A DNA stretch of 64,000 nt from Cryptomeria japonica (lineage: Eukaryota; Streptophyta; Pinopsida; Cupressales; Cupressaceae), in contig NC_081413.1 in assembly GCF_030272615.1 (NCBI RefSeq), forward strand, positions 164,995,080 through 165,059,079, given 5' to 3'. The first letter of the stretch is position 1. Every line of letters starts with the position of its first letter. The notes beneath the pieces are model-generated. The model had not been told where the DNA came from. It ran no database searches and saw only the letters and a list, made by a program, of their open reading frames with translations. Position numbers and translations under genes: made by a program. Shown piece after piece: positions 20,115 to 31,045 of the stretch.

Positions 20115-21158
20115 AAACCAGGGTGAGCTGAGACTCACAAGTAACTATTTGTAGAATAGTAACCAGACTAGTTAAGGTCAGACCGGTTAAGGTCATACAA
20201 TGTTCTTTACCAGAACAAATCCTGTTAGGAATCTAGATCTTTGCTAGGAGATAAGTCCAATTAAAGACTACCTTGTGAGAGGATTTCAGATCCATAGTTG
20301 TGAACCACCTTGTTAGAGGATTTACAAAGGCTTTGCCAGGCCTACCAGATTAAGGGTTTCAGACTTGTCGAAGATGTGAGTAATCAACAAGTTGATGATC
20401 TAAATACTAGCACAATATGCTTGGTTAGATCCTTTATAGCTCATTGTTAATGCATTTCAACATTACTTCCATCTTCAATATCTCCACACTCTGTTTCTTC
20501 ACACAGACCTAATCTTCTTCTATGATCGCACATACAAAAACCTCATCAACCACCTAAAACACTAGCAACAACTAAAACCCTAGACATGATTTCCTTATAA
20601 AGGAATCCGATTTCATGTCGGTCCAATAGGATTACATTGCAAGTTCCTAGGTTCAGTGCATCTAGACACATTTGGTAACATGACACAGAATCACCGCCAA
20701 AGTGTCGGTGGATGATAACTCATCACAAAAATACCGGTTGGTAACTCATCACAGAGTAATACCGGTTCATACATTTGCCGATTACCGGTTCACACATTTT
20801 ACCAATTACTGGTTTGTCAAAATGAAGACTGGGAAAAATGATAACATCCGCTTTGTTCCTTCATATCGCTTTGGGATCCTTGAACCGCTTGAGGTCTTCA
20901 TACCGCTTGGGTCTTCATACCACTTGAGATCGGAAAACACTTTCTGCAAAACACCGATAGTCTAAAGACTATAATACATAATACCGGTTGGAACAAATAC
21001 CGATTGAGCATAACTCATACATACAAAAAGTGATCTCAAAGAAAGTGTGTGTCCATCAATGAGAATCATGACATCATCATCAAAAATGCCAACAGACAAG
21101 TGATTGCAAGTGTTGACATCAATGACAAAACCATATCAACATATCCAAAATACCAACA
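20115..21158 (-). repeat. LTR shared by A and copia-2, part 2 (U3 end)
   Basis: Resumes the A LTR after B and ends ATACCAACA at 21158, i.e. TGTTGG on the minus strand, directly next to a polypurine tract. It contains many ACCGGTT/ACCGATT phrases (20730-21005). The last 50 bases match the outer end of the copia-2 5' LTR (26727-26777); most of the rest does not. Confidence 0.75.
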
Positions 21159-21173
21159 ATCTCCCCCTTTGGC
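21159..21173 (-). other. Polypurine tract of copia-2, with an upstream second copy
   Basis: The minus strand reads GCCAAAGGGGGAGAT right before TGTTGG of the LTR. A second tract (TCAAAGGGGGGGAGAT) is 174 bp away at 21333-21348. The same duplicated arrangement is seen in B and C. Confidence 0.82.
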
Positions 21174-21412
21174 ATTGATGGCAACACAAGATGGAAAAAC
21201 CATCAAAGTGTCAAAACAGAGATGCCAAAAACCAAAAACCAACAATCTCCCAAAGAGATCATTAACCAGAAATCAAAATACATAATGTCTCTCCCCTAGG
21301 AATAATCTCTCCCCAAAAATGTTTTTCCATAATATCTCCCCCCCTTTGACATCAAATGCCAAAGAAATACAAAAACCAGATTCAAATACAAATTACCAAC
21401 TTATTATACCAA

Positions 21413-21835
21413 CTACTCCCCTTGAGAAGTAGCTCTCCTCATCACAGCCGAAATAAAAGATTTCTCTATTAATTCTGTCGGTTGATGACAAACATCAACT
21501 ATCTAAGTCTCTACCAGTGGGGGTAGGACTCCAAGTTGCTCTCTGAGATATTCAAAAGTCTCCTTAGGCAAAGGCTTAGTAAAAATATATACAATCTACT
21601 CTTTAGTATTCACATAAACCAATTTCACTTCTTTTGCCTCAACATTCTCTTTCAGAAAATTGAATTTGATAGAAACATGTTTAGTCTTAGAGTGAAATAC
21701 CGGGTTCTTTGATATATCAATTGCTGCCATATTATCATAGTAAATAGTTATAGGTTCCCTGCATTTTACCTTTATTTCCTTCAACATTTGTTTGGTCCAT
21801 AATACCTGTGTACAATTAGTTGTTGTTTGCAACAT
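21413..21835 (-). pseudogene. Copia-2 RNase H C-terminal part
   Basis: Encodes NCTQVLWTKQMLKEIKV, YYDNMAAIDISKNPVFHSKTKH and, after a TAG at 21598 (fits Gln of the usual KEQ-x-A-DIFTKPL motif), IFTKPLPKETFEYLREQL to a stop near 21413. It belongs to the same polyprotein as the RT segment but in another frame, so a frame shift lies between 21835 and 21870. Confidence 0.82.
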
Positions 21836-21869
21836 ATTCTGATTTTGCTATTGATAGACTTGTACAACT

Positions 21870-23138
21870 CTATTTCTTGCTCAACCATGAAATTATTCTG
21901 CTACCAAGAAAAAATGCTCCACCGGTGGTTATTTTTCTGTCATCCACATCTCCTGCCCAATTAGCATCTGTGTATGCACATAAGTTAAAATTTTTATGTC
22001 TAGGATACCATAAACCAAGATTTGTAGTGCCTTGTAGGTACCGAAAAATCCTTTTCACTGCTGATTCATGATTTTCTTTAGGATTACTCTGAAATCTTGA
22101 AACAATACATACTGCATTCATAATATCAGGTCTTGTTTGTGTCAAATACAGTAAACCTCCTATCATAGACTTGTATCTAGTCAGATTAACAGGTGTTGAT
22201 TCATCCTTCAAAGATAATTTATCAGTTGTAGTCATAGGTGTGCTTAATGGTTTACAGTTTTCCATGCCAAATTTCTTTAGTAATTCCTTCAAGTACTTAG
22301 ATTGACATAGGAATATACCTTTATCAGTCTGTGAAATCTTCAATCCTAAAAAGAATTTTATCTCCCCAATCATAGACATTTCAAATTCTTGCTGCATTTT
22401 GTTAGAAAAGTCTTTACACAATCTATCTTCTCCTCCAAAGATTATATCATCAACAAAAACTTCAATAACCAAGATGTCATCATTAGTCACTTTGTAGTAT
22501 AGATTGATGTCAGCATTACCTTTAGTGTATCCAAGCTTCAAAAGATATTTGTCCAATCTAGCATACCAAGCTCTAGGAGCTTGTTTTAGTCCATATAAAG
22601 TTTTCCTTAACCTGCAAACCATGTCTTTGTTATCTGTCAAAGAAAATCCACCAGGTTGTTCAATATAAACTTCTTCTTCAATATCTCCATTTAGAAATGC
22701 ACATTTAACATCCATTTTATATACTTTATAGTTCTTGTGTGCTGCAAAAGCCAATAAAAGTTTGACTTCCTCAATTCTAACTATCGGTGCAAAGGTTTCA
22801 TTGTAATCAATTCCTTCTTTCTGTGAATATCCCTTACAAACTAATCTTTCTTTGTTTCTAATTACCTTACCATCTTCATTAAGTTTATTTTTGAAAACCC
22901 ATTTAGTTCCAATTACATTTTTGTCTTTAGGTCGGGGAACTAATGACCAAGTCTTATTCCTTTCAATTTGTTCCAATTCATCTTCCATAGCTTTAATCCA
23001 ATATTTATCTTCACGTGCCTCATTAATTGATGTAGGTTCAATTTGAGAAATAAGACATACCTCTTCATTTGCCAATCTTCCTCTAGTCATAACTCCTTGA
23101 AATTTGTTTCCAATTAGCTGACCTTCAGAATGATTCAA
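21870..23138 (-). pseudogene. Copia-2 reverse transcriptase and start of RNase H
   Basis: About 422 codons. Contains WSLVPRPKDKNVIGTKWVFK, the YKMDVKCAFLNGD block, active site VFVDDI (near 22450) and the RNase H start YTDANWAGDVDDRK. Ends at a TAG after SWLSKK that fits a former Gln. A TAA just upstream (between TVTEE and QQVK) and a frame shift near 23305 separate it from the integrase segment. Confidence 0.9.
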
Positions 23139-23380
23139 TCTTACATACCGGGGTGTTTTTACTTGTTGTTATTCTTCAGTGACTGTTGAATCCTCAGATG
23201 ATGCTGGTGTAGCTGGATCACCATTTTGTACCAGTGTATTCATAGTAGGTGCATTTGTGATTATCTCTATTGCCAGTTCAGAGTCTGTGTACCTTGAATT
23301 CCTCTAAACTATTCATCAATCTTCACATTTGCACTCTCAACAATTTTCTGCAATCTCTTGTTAAAACATCTATATGCCTT

Positions 23381-24511
23381 TCACTTAGATGAATAACCAA
23401 GAAATATTCTTTCATCACTTCTAGGATCAAATTTGCCAATATACTCATCTCTTCTAATATAGCATTTATTTCCAAATATTCTGAAATATTTAAGAGTAGG
23501 AGTATTACCAAACCATAATCCATGAGGGGTCTTACCGATTTCACCTCTGATGTGAACTCTATTGAATGTATAAACTGTTGTATTGACATCTTCTCTCCAG
23601 TATATATGAGGTTGATTTTCTTCTGATATCATACTTCTAGCTGCATCCAAGATAGTTTTATTTTTCCTTTCAACAACTCCATTTTGCTGGGGTGTCCGGG
23701 GTGCTGATAACTGTCTTCTGATCCCATTCACTTCACAGAATGTATTAAATTCCTTAGATGTAAATTCACCTCCTTGATCTGATCTCAAACATTTTATTTT
23801 CTTGCCGGTTTCATTCTCTACCATCACCTTGAATAGTTTGAATTTCCCAAATGCTTCAGAATTTTCCTTGAGAAAAGTAACCCAACACATTCTAGAATAG
23901 TCAGCAATGATTAGCATAAAATATCTATCTCCTTGTATACTTCTAGTTCTTGTTGGACCATGTAAATCAGTATGAACTAAATCAAGAACATTGTTAGACT
24001 TCTCTAGAATACTCTTGAAAGTTTCTCTAACTTGCTTTCCAAATTGACATTCCTTACATACCGGATTATGAGGTTTGACAATCTTAGGTAAATCTTTGAC
24101 TGCCTTAGTTGTACTTATTTTCACAATGCAATCAAAATTTACATGACAAAGTCTCTTATGCCATAACCAACTTTCATCAATATGTGCAATCAAACATGCT
24201 TTCTCATTGTTTTTCAAATGAAAGATATTACCTCTAGTCTGATTACCGGTTGCAATTTCCAAACCAGTTCTATTTAAGATTTTGCATTTACCATTCTTGA
24301 GTTGTAACTGAAATTCTTTCTCAACTAATTGACCAACACTCAAAGGATTATGCTTCAAACCTTCAACATAGTAAACATTATCAGTATTGTGCTTACCATC
24401 AAAAGATATAGTGCCTTTTCCTTTGATCAAACAAGCTTTATCATCTCCAAATCTTACTAGACCTCCACTGTATTCCTGAAAGGTTAAGAATTTACTCTTA
24501 TCACCAGTCAT
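23381..24511 (-). pseudogene. Copia-2 protease end and integrase
   Basis: After the protease DSGCSHHM region (about 24530) the segment holds the integrase zinc-binding motif (WHKRLCHV ... CKECQFGK), first catalytic Asp in LVHTDLHGP, second in LRSDQGGEF and Glu in PQQNGVVERKN. It ends at a TGA after FLGYSSK. Same frame as gag; joined to it through two stops, TAG 24580-24578 and TAA near 24562, both fitting Gln codons. Confidence 0.9.
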
Positions 24512-24577
24512 GTGATGTGAACATCCTGAATCAATAATCCATTCATCCTTATCTTCAACTTAAGCTGCCAGGGCCTG

Positions 24578-25666
24578 CTATACCGGTTGAACAGTAGGTC
24601 CCGGTTGATCTTCTGTTATAGCAACAAAAGCCCATCCATTGTCTATCGGATCCTCATTAGAATCATCAGTAACTCCTTCATCAGCATAATAACAAGATTT
24701 GTCTCTTTTCTTTTTAAACTTGTATTTATGATAATCAGGGTTAGGCTTATATGCTCTCTTAGCTTCTTCTCTTAATCTTGCATGTCTATCAGGACATCTA
24801 GAAGTCATATGACCAATCTTATTATAGTTAAAACATTTAAAGGGTGCTTTACCTTCATACTTACTTCCAATTGGACCTTTAGGCATTTTCCTTGAAAATA
24901 GTGCTTCAAGTTCTTCAAGTTCTTCATTTTCTCTCCCGCTTTCTTCAAGTTCTCTTGCATAGAAGGCTTTCCAATCAGATTTCTCAGATGATGATGATGA
25001 TGCTGTAGATGATGATGATGCCTTGAAAGCTAGATCTGTCTTAATAGTAGTAACAAGACCAAATTCCTCAAGTTCAAAAGCTGAAAGTTTTCCAACCAAG
25101 GTGTCTCTAAATACTGATGCATTAGGCATTGTTCTCAATTTATTTATGACATTAAATTTCATTTTATATGTTGTTGGAAAAGCTCTTAAAACTTTAGAAA
25201 CAATCTTATCCTCACTTAAGGTTCCTCCACAACATTGTATACCCAAAAAAAATTCATTTACTCTTTCCATAAAAGGAGAAATTCTTTCATCTTCTTCCAT
25301 TTTCAGATTTTCATACCTGACCCAGAAGCATTCAAGTTTTGCAATTTTGACTATGGAATCTCCTTCATTCAATGTTTCCATTTTATCCCAAATATCTTTA
25401 GCAGTAGATCTGTCTGACAATCCCATGACTTGTTGATCTGATAATGCGCTCAAAAGTGCTTCTCTTTCTTTGCAATCATTTTCCTCATCTTTAGCCAAGT
25501 TAGGTGGATTAGGTTGACCTTGAGTAGGAGCAGTATAACCATTCTTTATAACATCCCATATGTCCTTTCCAATGCAATTCAAATGTGTCTCCATCCTGAT
25601 CTTCCATATCCCATAGTTAGTTCCATCAAGTTTCAGACTGTCCTTCCTGAAATAGTTAGAAGACAT
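24578..25666 (-). pseudogene. Copia-2 gag
   Basis: ATG at 25666, 45 bases after the primer site. 362 codons with copia gag features: LDGTNYGIWKIRMETHL, a central helical domain with MEEDERISPFMERVNEFF, a Ser-rich linker and a zinc knuckle CFNYNKIGHMTSRC whose second Cys is Tyr (G-to-A type change). The zinc-knuckle loss and the downstream stops make it non-functional. Confidence 0.88.
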
Positions 25667-25710
25667 TGGATCTCCTCAAGCTATTAAACTTCTACAAAAA
25701 AGAGGACTAG

Positions 25711-25722
25711 GCTCTGATACCA
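25711..25722 (-). promoter_or_regulatory. Primer binding site of copia-2
   Basis: Minus strand TGGTATCAGAGC, exact initiator Met tRNA complement, two bases inside the LTR. Confidence 0.94.
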
Positions 25723-25724
25723 AT

Positions 25725-26777
25725 TGTTAGGTCCCAGAGACAATTGAGAGGGGGGGAGGGTGAATCAGTTGTCCAATAAATTAAACCAAAATTAACTTAA
25801 CCAAAACTTAATGCTTAATGCCGGTAAACTAAACTTTATGCTGGTAGACAGTTTATCAGTTAATTACAGTACCAGTAAAGATTAATGCATGAAATAGAAA
25901 GACAATAACATCCACAACATAACACAAATATTTGTACATAGAAACCCTGTAAGGGAAAAACCACAGTGGGAAGCCTTACCCACAATCAAATGATACTACT
26001 GTAGATATTATGTGTGTACAATATGGATTCTGCACATGCGAAAAGGTTAGCTACCTAGAGCTCACTGCTCAATCACAAAATGAGAGTCACACTGACTACA
26101 ATTGGATGGTTAAATCCAATGTTAATGTACTGCTTAAAATAGCATCTTCATATGCTAGATTCAGTACTAGTTAAGTTCTGATTGCCTTCACAAAAACCTT
26201 CCTTCAACCTTCAAATGATGTCTACGTGTATAGCTCTGCTTATTTTCACATATATCCTATTACAATCCTTTTTTCAATTGCATATCAATCTCACAAATGA
26301 GATTTTACATTTATACCATAACCTAAGACCAATTGAATAGGTCAACTCACTATAAGATATTACAATAAAATCAATTACAAATAATTCGATATCCGATGCA
26401 TGATGTCGGCTCAATATATTTACAATAATAATAAATCATCTTCATAACGTGTCGTGCTGATTTGGAATAGATATGCCTGCCGGTGTGTATCCTAGACCTA
26501 TTTGCTGGTAACAACAAATATGCAAACCCGAATAGTCCAAATTGCCAAAACCAAGTGATCAAATAATGTCTTCGACATAATCAAGTAGTCTCCAAGTCAT
26601 TCCAAGTGTCGGTGAACTATATAATTTGCCGGTGAACCAAATACAGGTGACTGTGTATAAGTCTCTGACTTGTCGGTGAACATAACAAGAATCTCCAAGT
26701 GCTGATAAGTGTTGACAAGTGATGACAAGTGTTGACATCAATGACAAAACCATATCAACATATCCAAAATACCAACA
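25725..26777 (-). repeat. 5' LTR of copia-2
   Basis: Minus strand TGTTGGTATTTTGG at 26777 to CCTAACA at 25725 (1053 bp). It shares plan with the A LTR (G-run plus GGGTGAATCAGT near one end, then AAACCC...GGGAAAAACCACAGTGGG), but is clearly diverged from it except at the outer 50 bp. Confidence 0.85.
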
Positions 26778-27714
26778 AGATCTACCTCTTGCTGGGTTGC
26801 TAGATCCCCTTCCTCTATAGCTTCTTTCACTCTTAGAATCCCCACTTTGCTCTATAAGTTTGGACTCTTCTTGGGACCTTTGATCAGCTCCTCTTCCACC
26901 AAAGTTGCCTCTATGGAATCTACCATCTCTTACCCTACCTCTGCCTCTGTTTCTTTGTTCTTGCTTCTTCCTACTTTTCTCTTCCACTTTGAGTGCCAGT
27001 TGATAGCACTTTTGCACTGTATTGGGACACAACAAACTCAACTCTTCTTGTATATTCCATCTCAAACCATTGAGATATCTTGCAACTTTTTGTTCTCATC
27101 TTACACAACCTTTGACCTCAAACATAGTCTTTGAAACTCCTCTATATAGATGCTCACATCTAACTCCCTTTGCCTCAAATTCTGCCTCTTCTTATGTAGT
27201 TGGATTTCATAATCATCTGGTATGTAGGTTTCCTCGACCTTAGACACCATTCCTTTCTAGGTTGCTATAGGTTGTTTCCCCTCTTTTTCTCTCTCGGCTT
27301 GAATGAACTACCACCATGTTAAGGCAACCCCTCTCAACCTAGACTTATCTACCTTCACCTTATGGGCCTCTGTCACCCCATCACATTCAAAGTGATTCTC
27401 CAGGCCTTCAATCCACTCCATGACTGAATCTGGATCCATCTTGCCACTAAAAAAAGCTACACCTTCTAAGGTTTTTCCACTCAATGCTTTCAAAGCCTTC
27501 AAAAAAGGTTCTTGTTCAAGAACAAGATCAGGTATGGGGATCTCATCTTCTATTGCTACCAATTTTCCCTTATCGTCCACCTTATCACTCACTTCTCCTA
27601 TCCTGACCTCTACTAAAACTATTTTTATCTCTAGCTGCTCCAATCTCTCCCTTAGTGCTCTATTTCCTCTTCTTTGTCTTCTACCTTCTTGGCTAACTCA
27701 ACATTGGTCACCAT
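26778..27714 (-). pseudogene. G3 gypsy gag fragment, interrupted by copia-2
   Basis: From ATG 27714 (MVTNVELAK) with a frame shift shortly after, the frame encodes a gypsy gag: LEQLEIKIVLVEV, FFSGKMDPDSVMEWIEGLENHF, a stop after GVALTWW, then TWKGMVSKVEETYIPDDYE and VQKCYQLALKVEEKSRKKQ, ending in a Gly/Arg-rich tail (RNRGRGRVRDGR) where copia-2's LTR begins. The remaining zinc knuckle and pol would be on the other side of the copia-2/A complex, which is not visible here. Confidence 0.85.
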
Positions 27715-27751
27715 CTTGAAACTACTCACTTCTACCCAAGACTTACTTCTT

Positions 27752-27763
27752 GCTCTGATACCA
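27752..27763 (-). promoter_or_regulatory. Primer binding site of G3
   Basis: Minus strand TGGTATCAGAGC, initiator Met tRNA complement, three bases after the LTR end (...CCTATCA). Confidence 0.9.
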
Positions 27764-27766
27764 CTA

Positions 27767-29580
27767 TGATAGGGAGATACTCAAGAATTGGCCCAATTTG
27801 TGTGTTTGCAATCAATTTGGCTTGCAAGTTCCCTCAAAGGTAATTGTTGAAGGTTTTGTCACTTGTTTAGGTACTATTTCTTTGATGTATTTCCTTCTCT
27901 AAGCTTCATATCAACCTTGAGATCTTCCTACCATGTCAGTTCTTGTTTTCACTCAAACTTGTTCTCAAGTCTCAAAAAATGAAACTTAACTTCTTAGCTC
28001 CAAACACTAAGATCACACACCAAGAGTTTAAGGAGGTTTAGGAAATTTTATAACATCCTCTTAGGCTTAATTCAACTTGGTTTGATGGTCTTTCAATTTG
28101 TCTTCTTACCCGATTTGAGGAAAAACTCAAAACATGGCTACAAGAAAAGAGCCCCAATTAGCCCTCAAAAATTGCTAAAATGCTTATAACTCCACAAAAT
28201 GCAAAAATGCCTCATGAAACCTTTGCATTTATGGATACCCTTATGGAGATCTTTCAAATTTGTGCTATAAGGAGGTCTGACAGGACCGTACAACTGCTGT
28301 CTTATAAATGTGCCTAAAAACAAGGGTTTTCAAGGGTTTTGAGTCTTCAAACACCTTATCACCATTCCAAACTCTTCTTCAGACCACCAAATATTTTGAG
28401 AAGGTCTATACCATCATTATGAAACCTTCCAACTTCCTTCCCTGCAAGAGTAAAGACAAACACTTGATGTGCAACCAAGTTTCAAGAGGAAAAGTGCTCA
28501 AAAACCATTGTATTTCAATACTTTGGCTGCTCAAAATGCATTTCTCAACTAATTATTCATTGGAAAACTCTTCCATATGGCTTAAAATCTCTAATAAAAC
28601 TTCATTCCACCTTGGTAAACCAAAATAAGGTTCACTTGGTGTGGGTTTGTACAACAACTTTGTTTTCACCATGAAAGTTCACTAGCCGGGCTATGGGAGC
28701 TCGCCTAGTTAGCAACAAAAACCACTTTATTTGCCATTGCCAATTAAAAAAACTTGTATGTACAAGAAGGATATGTACAAAAACTTGACTCTCAGAGGCC
28801 ATGGAGAAAGAGCCAAAGAAAATCAAGTTGCTTCCATTATTGAAGCCAAACCGTTACTCAATCGAGAATAGGGGAAAAACAAAATAATTTTGCTACAATG
28901 CTAAAACTCCACACCAGCACACAAACCTAGGTGAGAAATATTTAACACAACATTAAACAACTACAAAAATGAAAATAGTACAGCCAAATGCTCAGGAAGT
29001 ATGGACTGCTATACCATTTAGAGCAAAAAAGTGTAAGAAAAATGACAAAATCTTGAGTTTTTGTATTGAAATCTTCTTTTCTTCGAATTCCAACCTGATA
29101 AAAAGTTGTGTGAGGATTTTCATAGACACTAACCACCCAAATAATGCCTAGGTATGGACCAATAACCACCTTTTGCCTTATTTTTACAAATTTTCCAAAA
29201 TTGTCAAAATGTTGCTTGACAACTTTGACAATTTTTAGTACAATGAGCATTTTTGACTTGTGAGACAAATAGACTTAACTCCACCATGTGAAATGGTTTA
29301 ATATAACCAAACAAACATATTTCAATTCCTAAAAAGGCTTTATAAGGAATTTTGACCATTTTTCCACATTTTGCCCATTCTAGGCTTACAAAGCATAAAA
29401 TGACAAAAATAGACCAAAACCTCAACAAACAACAAAACCAAGACACAAAGGACACTTAAACACACTTAAACACACCCTTTGGACATAAAAAAAGTCCATT
29501 ATTAAATTGAGACCAACATAGGCCATTTCAAACCAAAATTTGATGAAGTGCTCCATGAGCTTCACTAGGTGCTCTTGCAC
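27767..29580 (-). repeat. 5' LTR of G3 (outer end approximate)
   Basis: Begins on the plus strand TGATAGGGAGATACTC next to the primer site. No gene is seen up to about 29580, where gag-like coding sequence of another element starts abruptly. The outer terminus cannot be fixed because the partner LTR is not in the window. Confidence 0.6.
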
Positions 29581-29582
29581 CA

Positions 29583-31045
29583 CCTAAGTTTGAGAAATAC
29601 AAAGGCAAAGGGGACCCTAGCGATCATGTATGAGAATTTTATATAGCTTGTCAAGAGGTATCCTATAGTTATTTCTACTTAGATCATATTTTTCCCAAAA
29701 GTCTTAGTGGACCCACCCTCACCTGGTTTTTGGTCTTACCTCATGGCTCCATCAAGTCATTCCTGGACCTTATAGAGTAATTTGTGTCCCATTATGAGTG
29801 TAATATTAAAAATGATGCCTCTATGATGATCCTATGCAACACAAAGCAGAGGCTTGGAGAGACTCTCACCAACTTCTTGAAAATATGGTGACACCTCATC
29901 AAGAAATTCCCTTGGGATATACCAAAGTCTTACCAAATAGAGTTGTTCCAACACAACCTAGTGCCATAAATGTCTCATCCTTTGACTTATTTGTGTCTTG
30001 ATTCTTTTGAGCAAGTCACTAATAAGGGTCTAGCATTAGAAAGAGTTCTCTTGGAAGAGGGTACTCTAAAACCTTATCAAAAAAACTCTCAAGGCCCTTC
30101 TTTGTCCAATGACAAACTCAGGTTTTGATTCAAAAATAAAAAATGTCAATGATGGAGTCACTGACACCAAGCATTTCCAAATTATGACCATCCCTACCAA
30201 ACCCACCATGACCAATACTTGATTCAACAACCAATTTTATTCACGCAACCAATCTTAACCTCACAATAATGTCTCCACCCAAGGTCCTCCTCCCCATTCC
30301 AACAATCAATCCAAGTGCGAGTACACCTTGCTTGCTGAACCCATAGAGGTCATCTTCAAAAAGCTTGTCAAGGTCAGCCTTGTTGTCTTTCCAATGACTT
30401 GTCCTTTTGATGCAAATAAACCAAAACCTAGATGGTACAATGAGAACTAATATTGTGACTACCATCATGTTCAGGGTCATGATACATGGAAGTGTATGAA
30501 ACTCAAGAATTATATTCAAGACCCGATTGACAAAGGTAATGTTGAGGTTGCAGTCGCTAAGCCTCATAATTCTAACAACAAACATAAACTGTATCAGAAA
30601 CCTTCCCTAAACATGGTAAGGATACAATCTCATCATCTCATGAAGTCCATTATGATTACACCAATCACATAACTAGATTTGACTCCTTGGTAGGCTGTAT
30701 TGAGCCTGCGGATTATGATTACACCAATCACATAACTAGATTTGACTCCTTGGTATTGAGCCCATTGACACTCATGTCAACACCATTACTATCCAAGGAT
30801 TTGACCCCTCATCTATTCCTCGTAGACCTAGGGTAACTATTGTCACAAAAGTTTGCACCCTTATTGAGCACTAGTGCTCAACAACCTTGTGAAACATGGA
30901 AACAACCTCCAAGTGTGAGACCTTGCGCATGTGAGGTTGAGTCTCTGGAGAAGGTCAACTTCCTTATCAATCATTGTGCGATGTTGGACCAACCCAACAC
31001 TCATAAAACCTATTCTTATGATTTGAGGGGAAAAGAGGAGAACTA
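29583..31045 (+). pseudogene. G4: decayed Ty3/gypsy gag fragment related to G2
   Basis: Plus-strand translation, with many stops and frame changes, matches G2 gag in order: PKFEKYKGKGDP (29585), LCNTKQRLGETLTNFLK (29830), GLALERVLLEEGT (30028), EVIFKKLVKV (30346) and YCDYHHVQGHDTWKCMKLKN (30460), the last equivalent to the G2 zinc-knuckle-like CEFHKRKGHKTGKC. Truncated at its left side by the G3 LTR. No pol seen after it. Confidence 0.8.
30651..30764 (+). repeat. Short tandem duplication inside G4
   Basis: The phrase from ATTATGATTACACCAATCAC through GACTCCTTGG occurs at about 30651 and again at 30714, a unit of about 63 bp in two copies. Confidence 0.88.

Larger units (their letters stand above)
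8861..21158 (-). mobile_element. Element A: pol-less LTR retrotransposon, split by B; 3' LTR missing
   Basis: On the minus strand: LTR (21158 down to 14070, containing the 5.8-kb element B), primer site (14067-14056), ORF1 (coiled coil and CCHC), ORF2 (large unknown protein), then a purine-rich tract (8923-8909) where it is cut by G1. No RT, RNase H or integrase sequence is present between the primer site and 8861. It is the same family type as B and C. The 3' LTR is presumably beyond the left edge, on the far side of G1. Confidence 0.8.
21159..26777 (-). mobile_element. Copia-2: Ty1/copia element with gag-pol, decayed
   Basis: Minus strand: 5' LTR 26777-25725, primer site 25722-25711, gag-pol 25666-21413, duplicated polypurine tract, then the LTR it shares with element A. 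Domain order protease-integrase-RT-RNase H is copia. The two flanking LTRs agree mainly in the terminal 50 bp and general plan, so the element is a recombinant or has exchanged an LTR. It interrupts the gag gene of gypsy element G3 on the right side. Confidence 0.85.

Noticed and set aside
20223-21158. 20223 (TGTTAGG) as the left end of a separate copia-2 LTR
   Set aside because: The text on both sides of element B joins into one LTR that ends at 14070 beside A's primer site, so TGTTAGG at 20223 is internal.
3752-27763. tRNA genes suggested by TGGTATCAGAGC matches
   Set aside because: These are primer binding sites next to LTR ends; no cloverleaf could be drawn.
28308-29455. Small frames inside the G3 LTR
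   Set aside because: Short, no recognisable domains, consistent with chance in LTR sequence.
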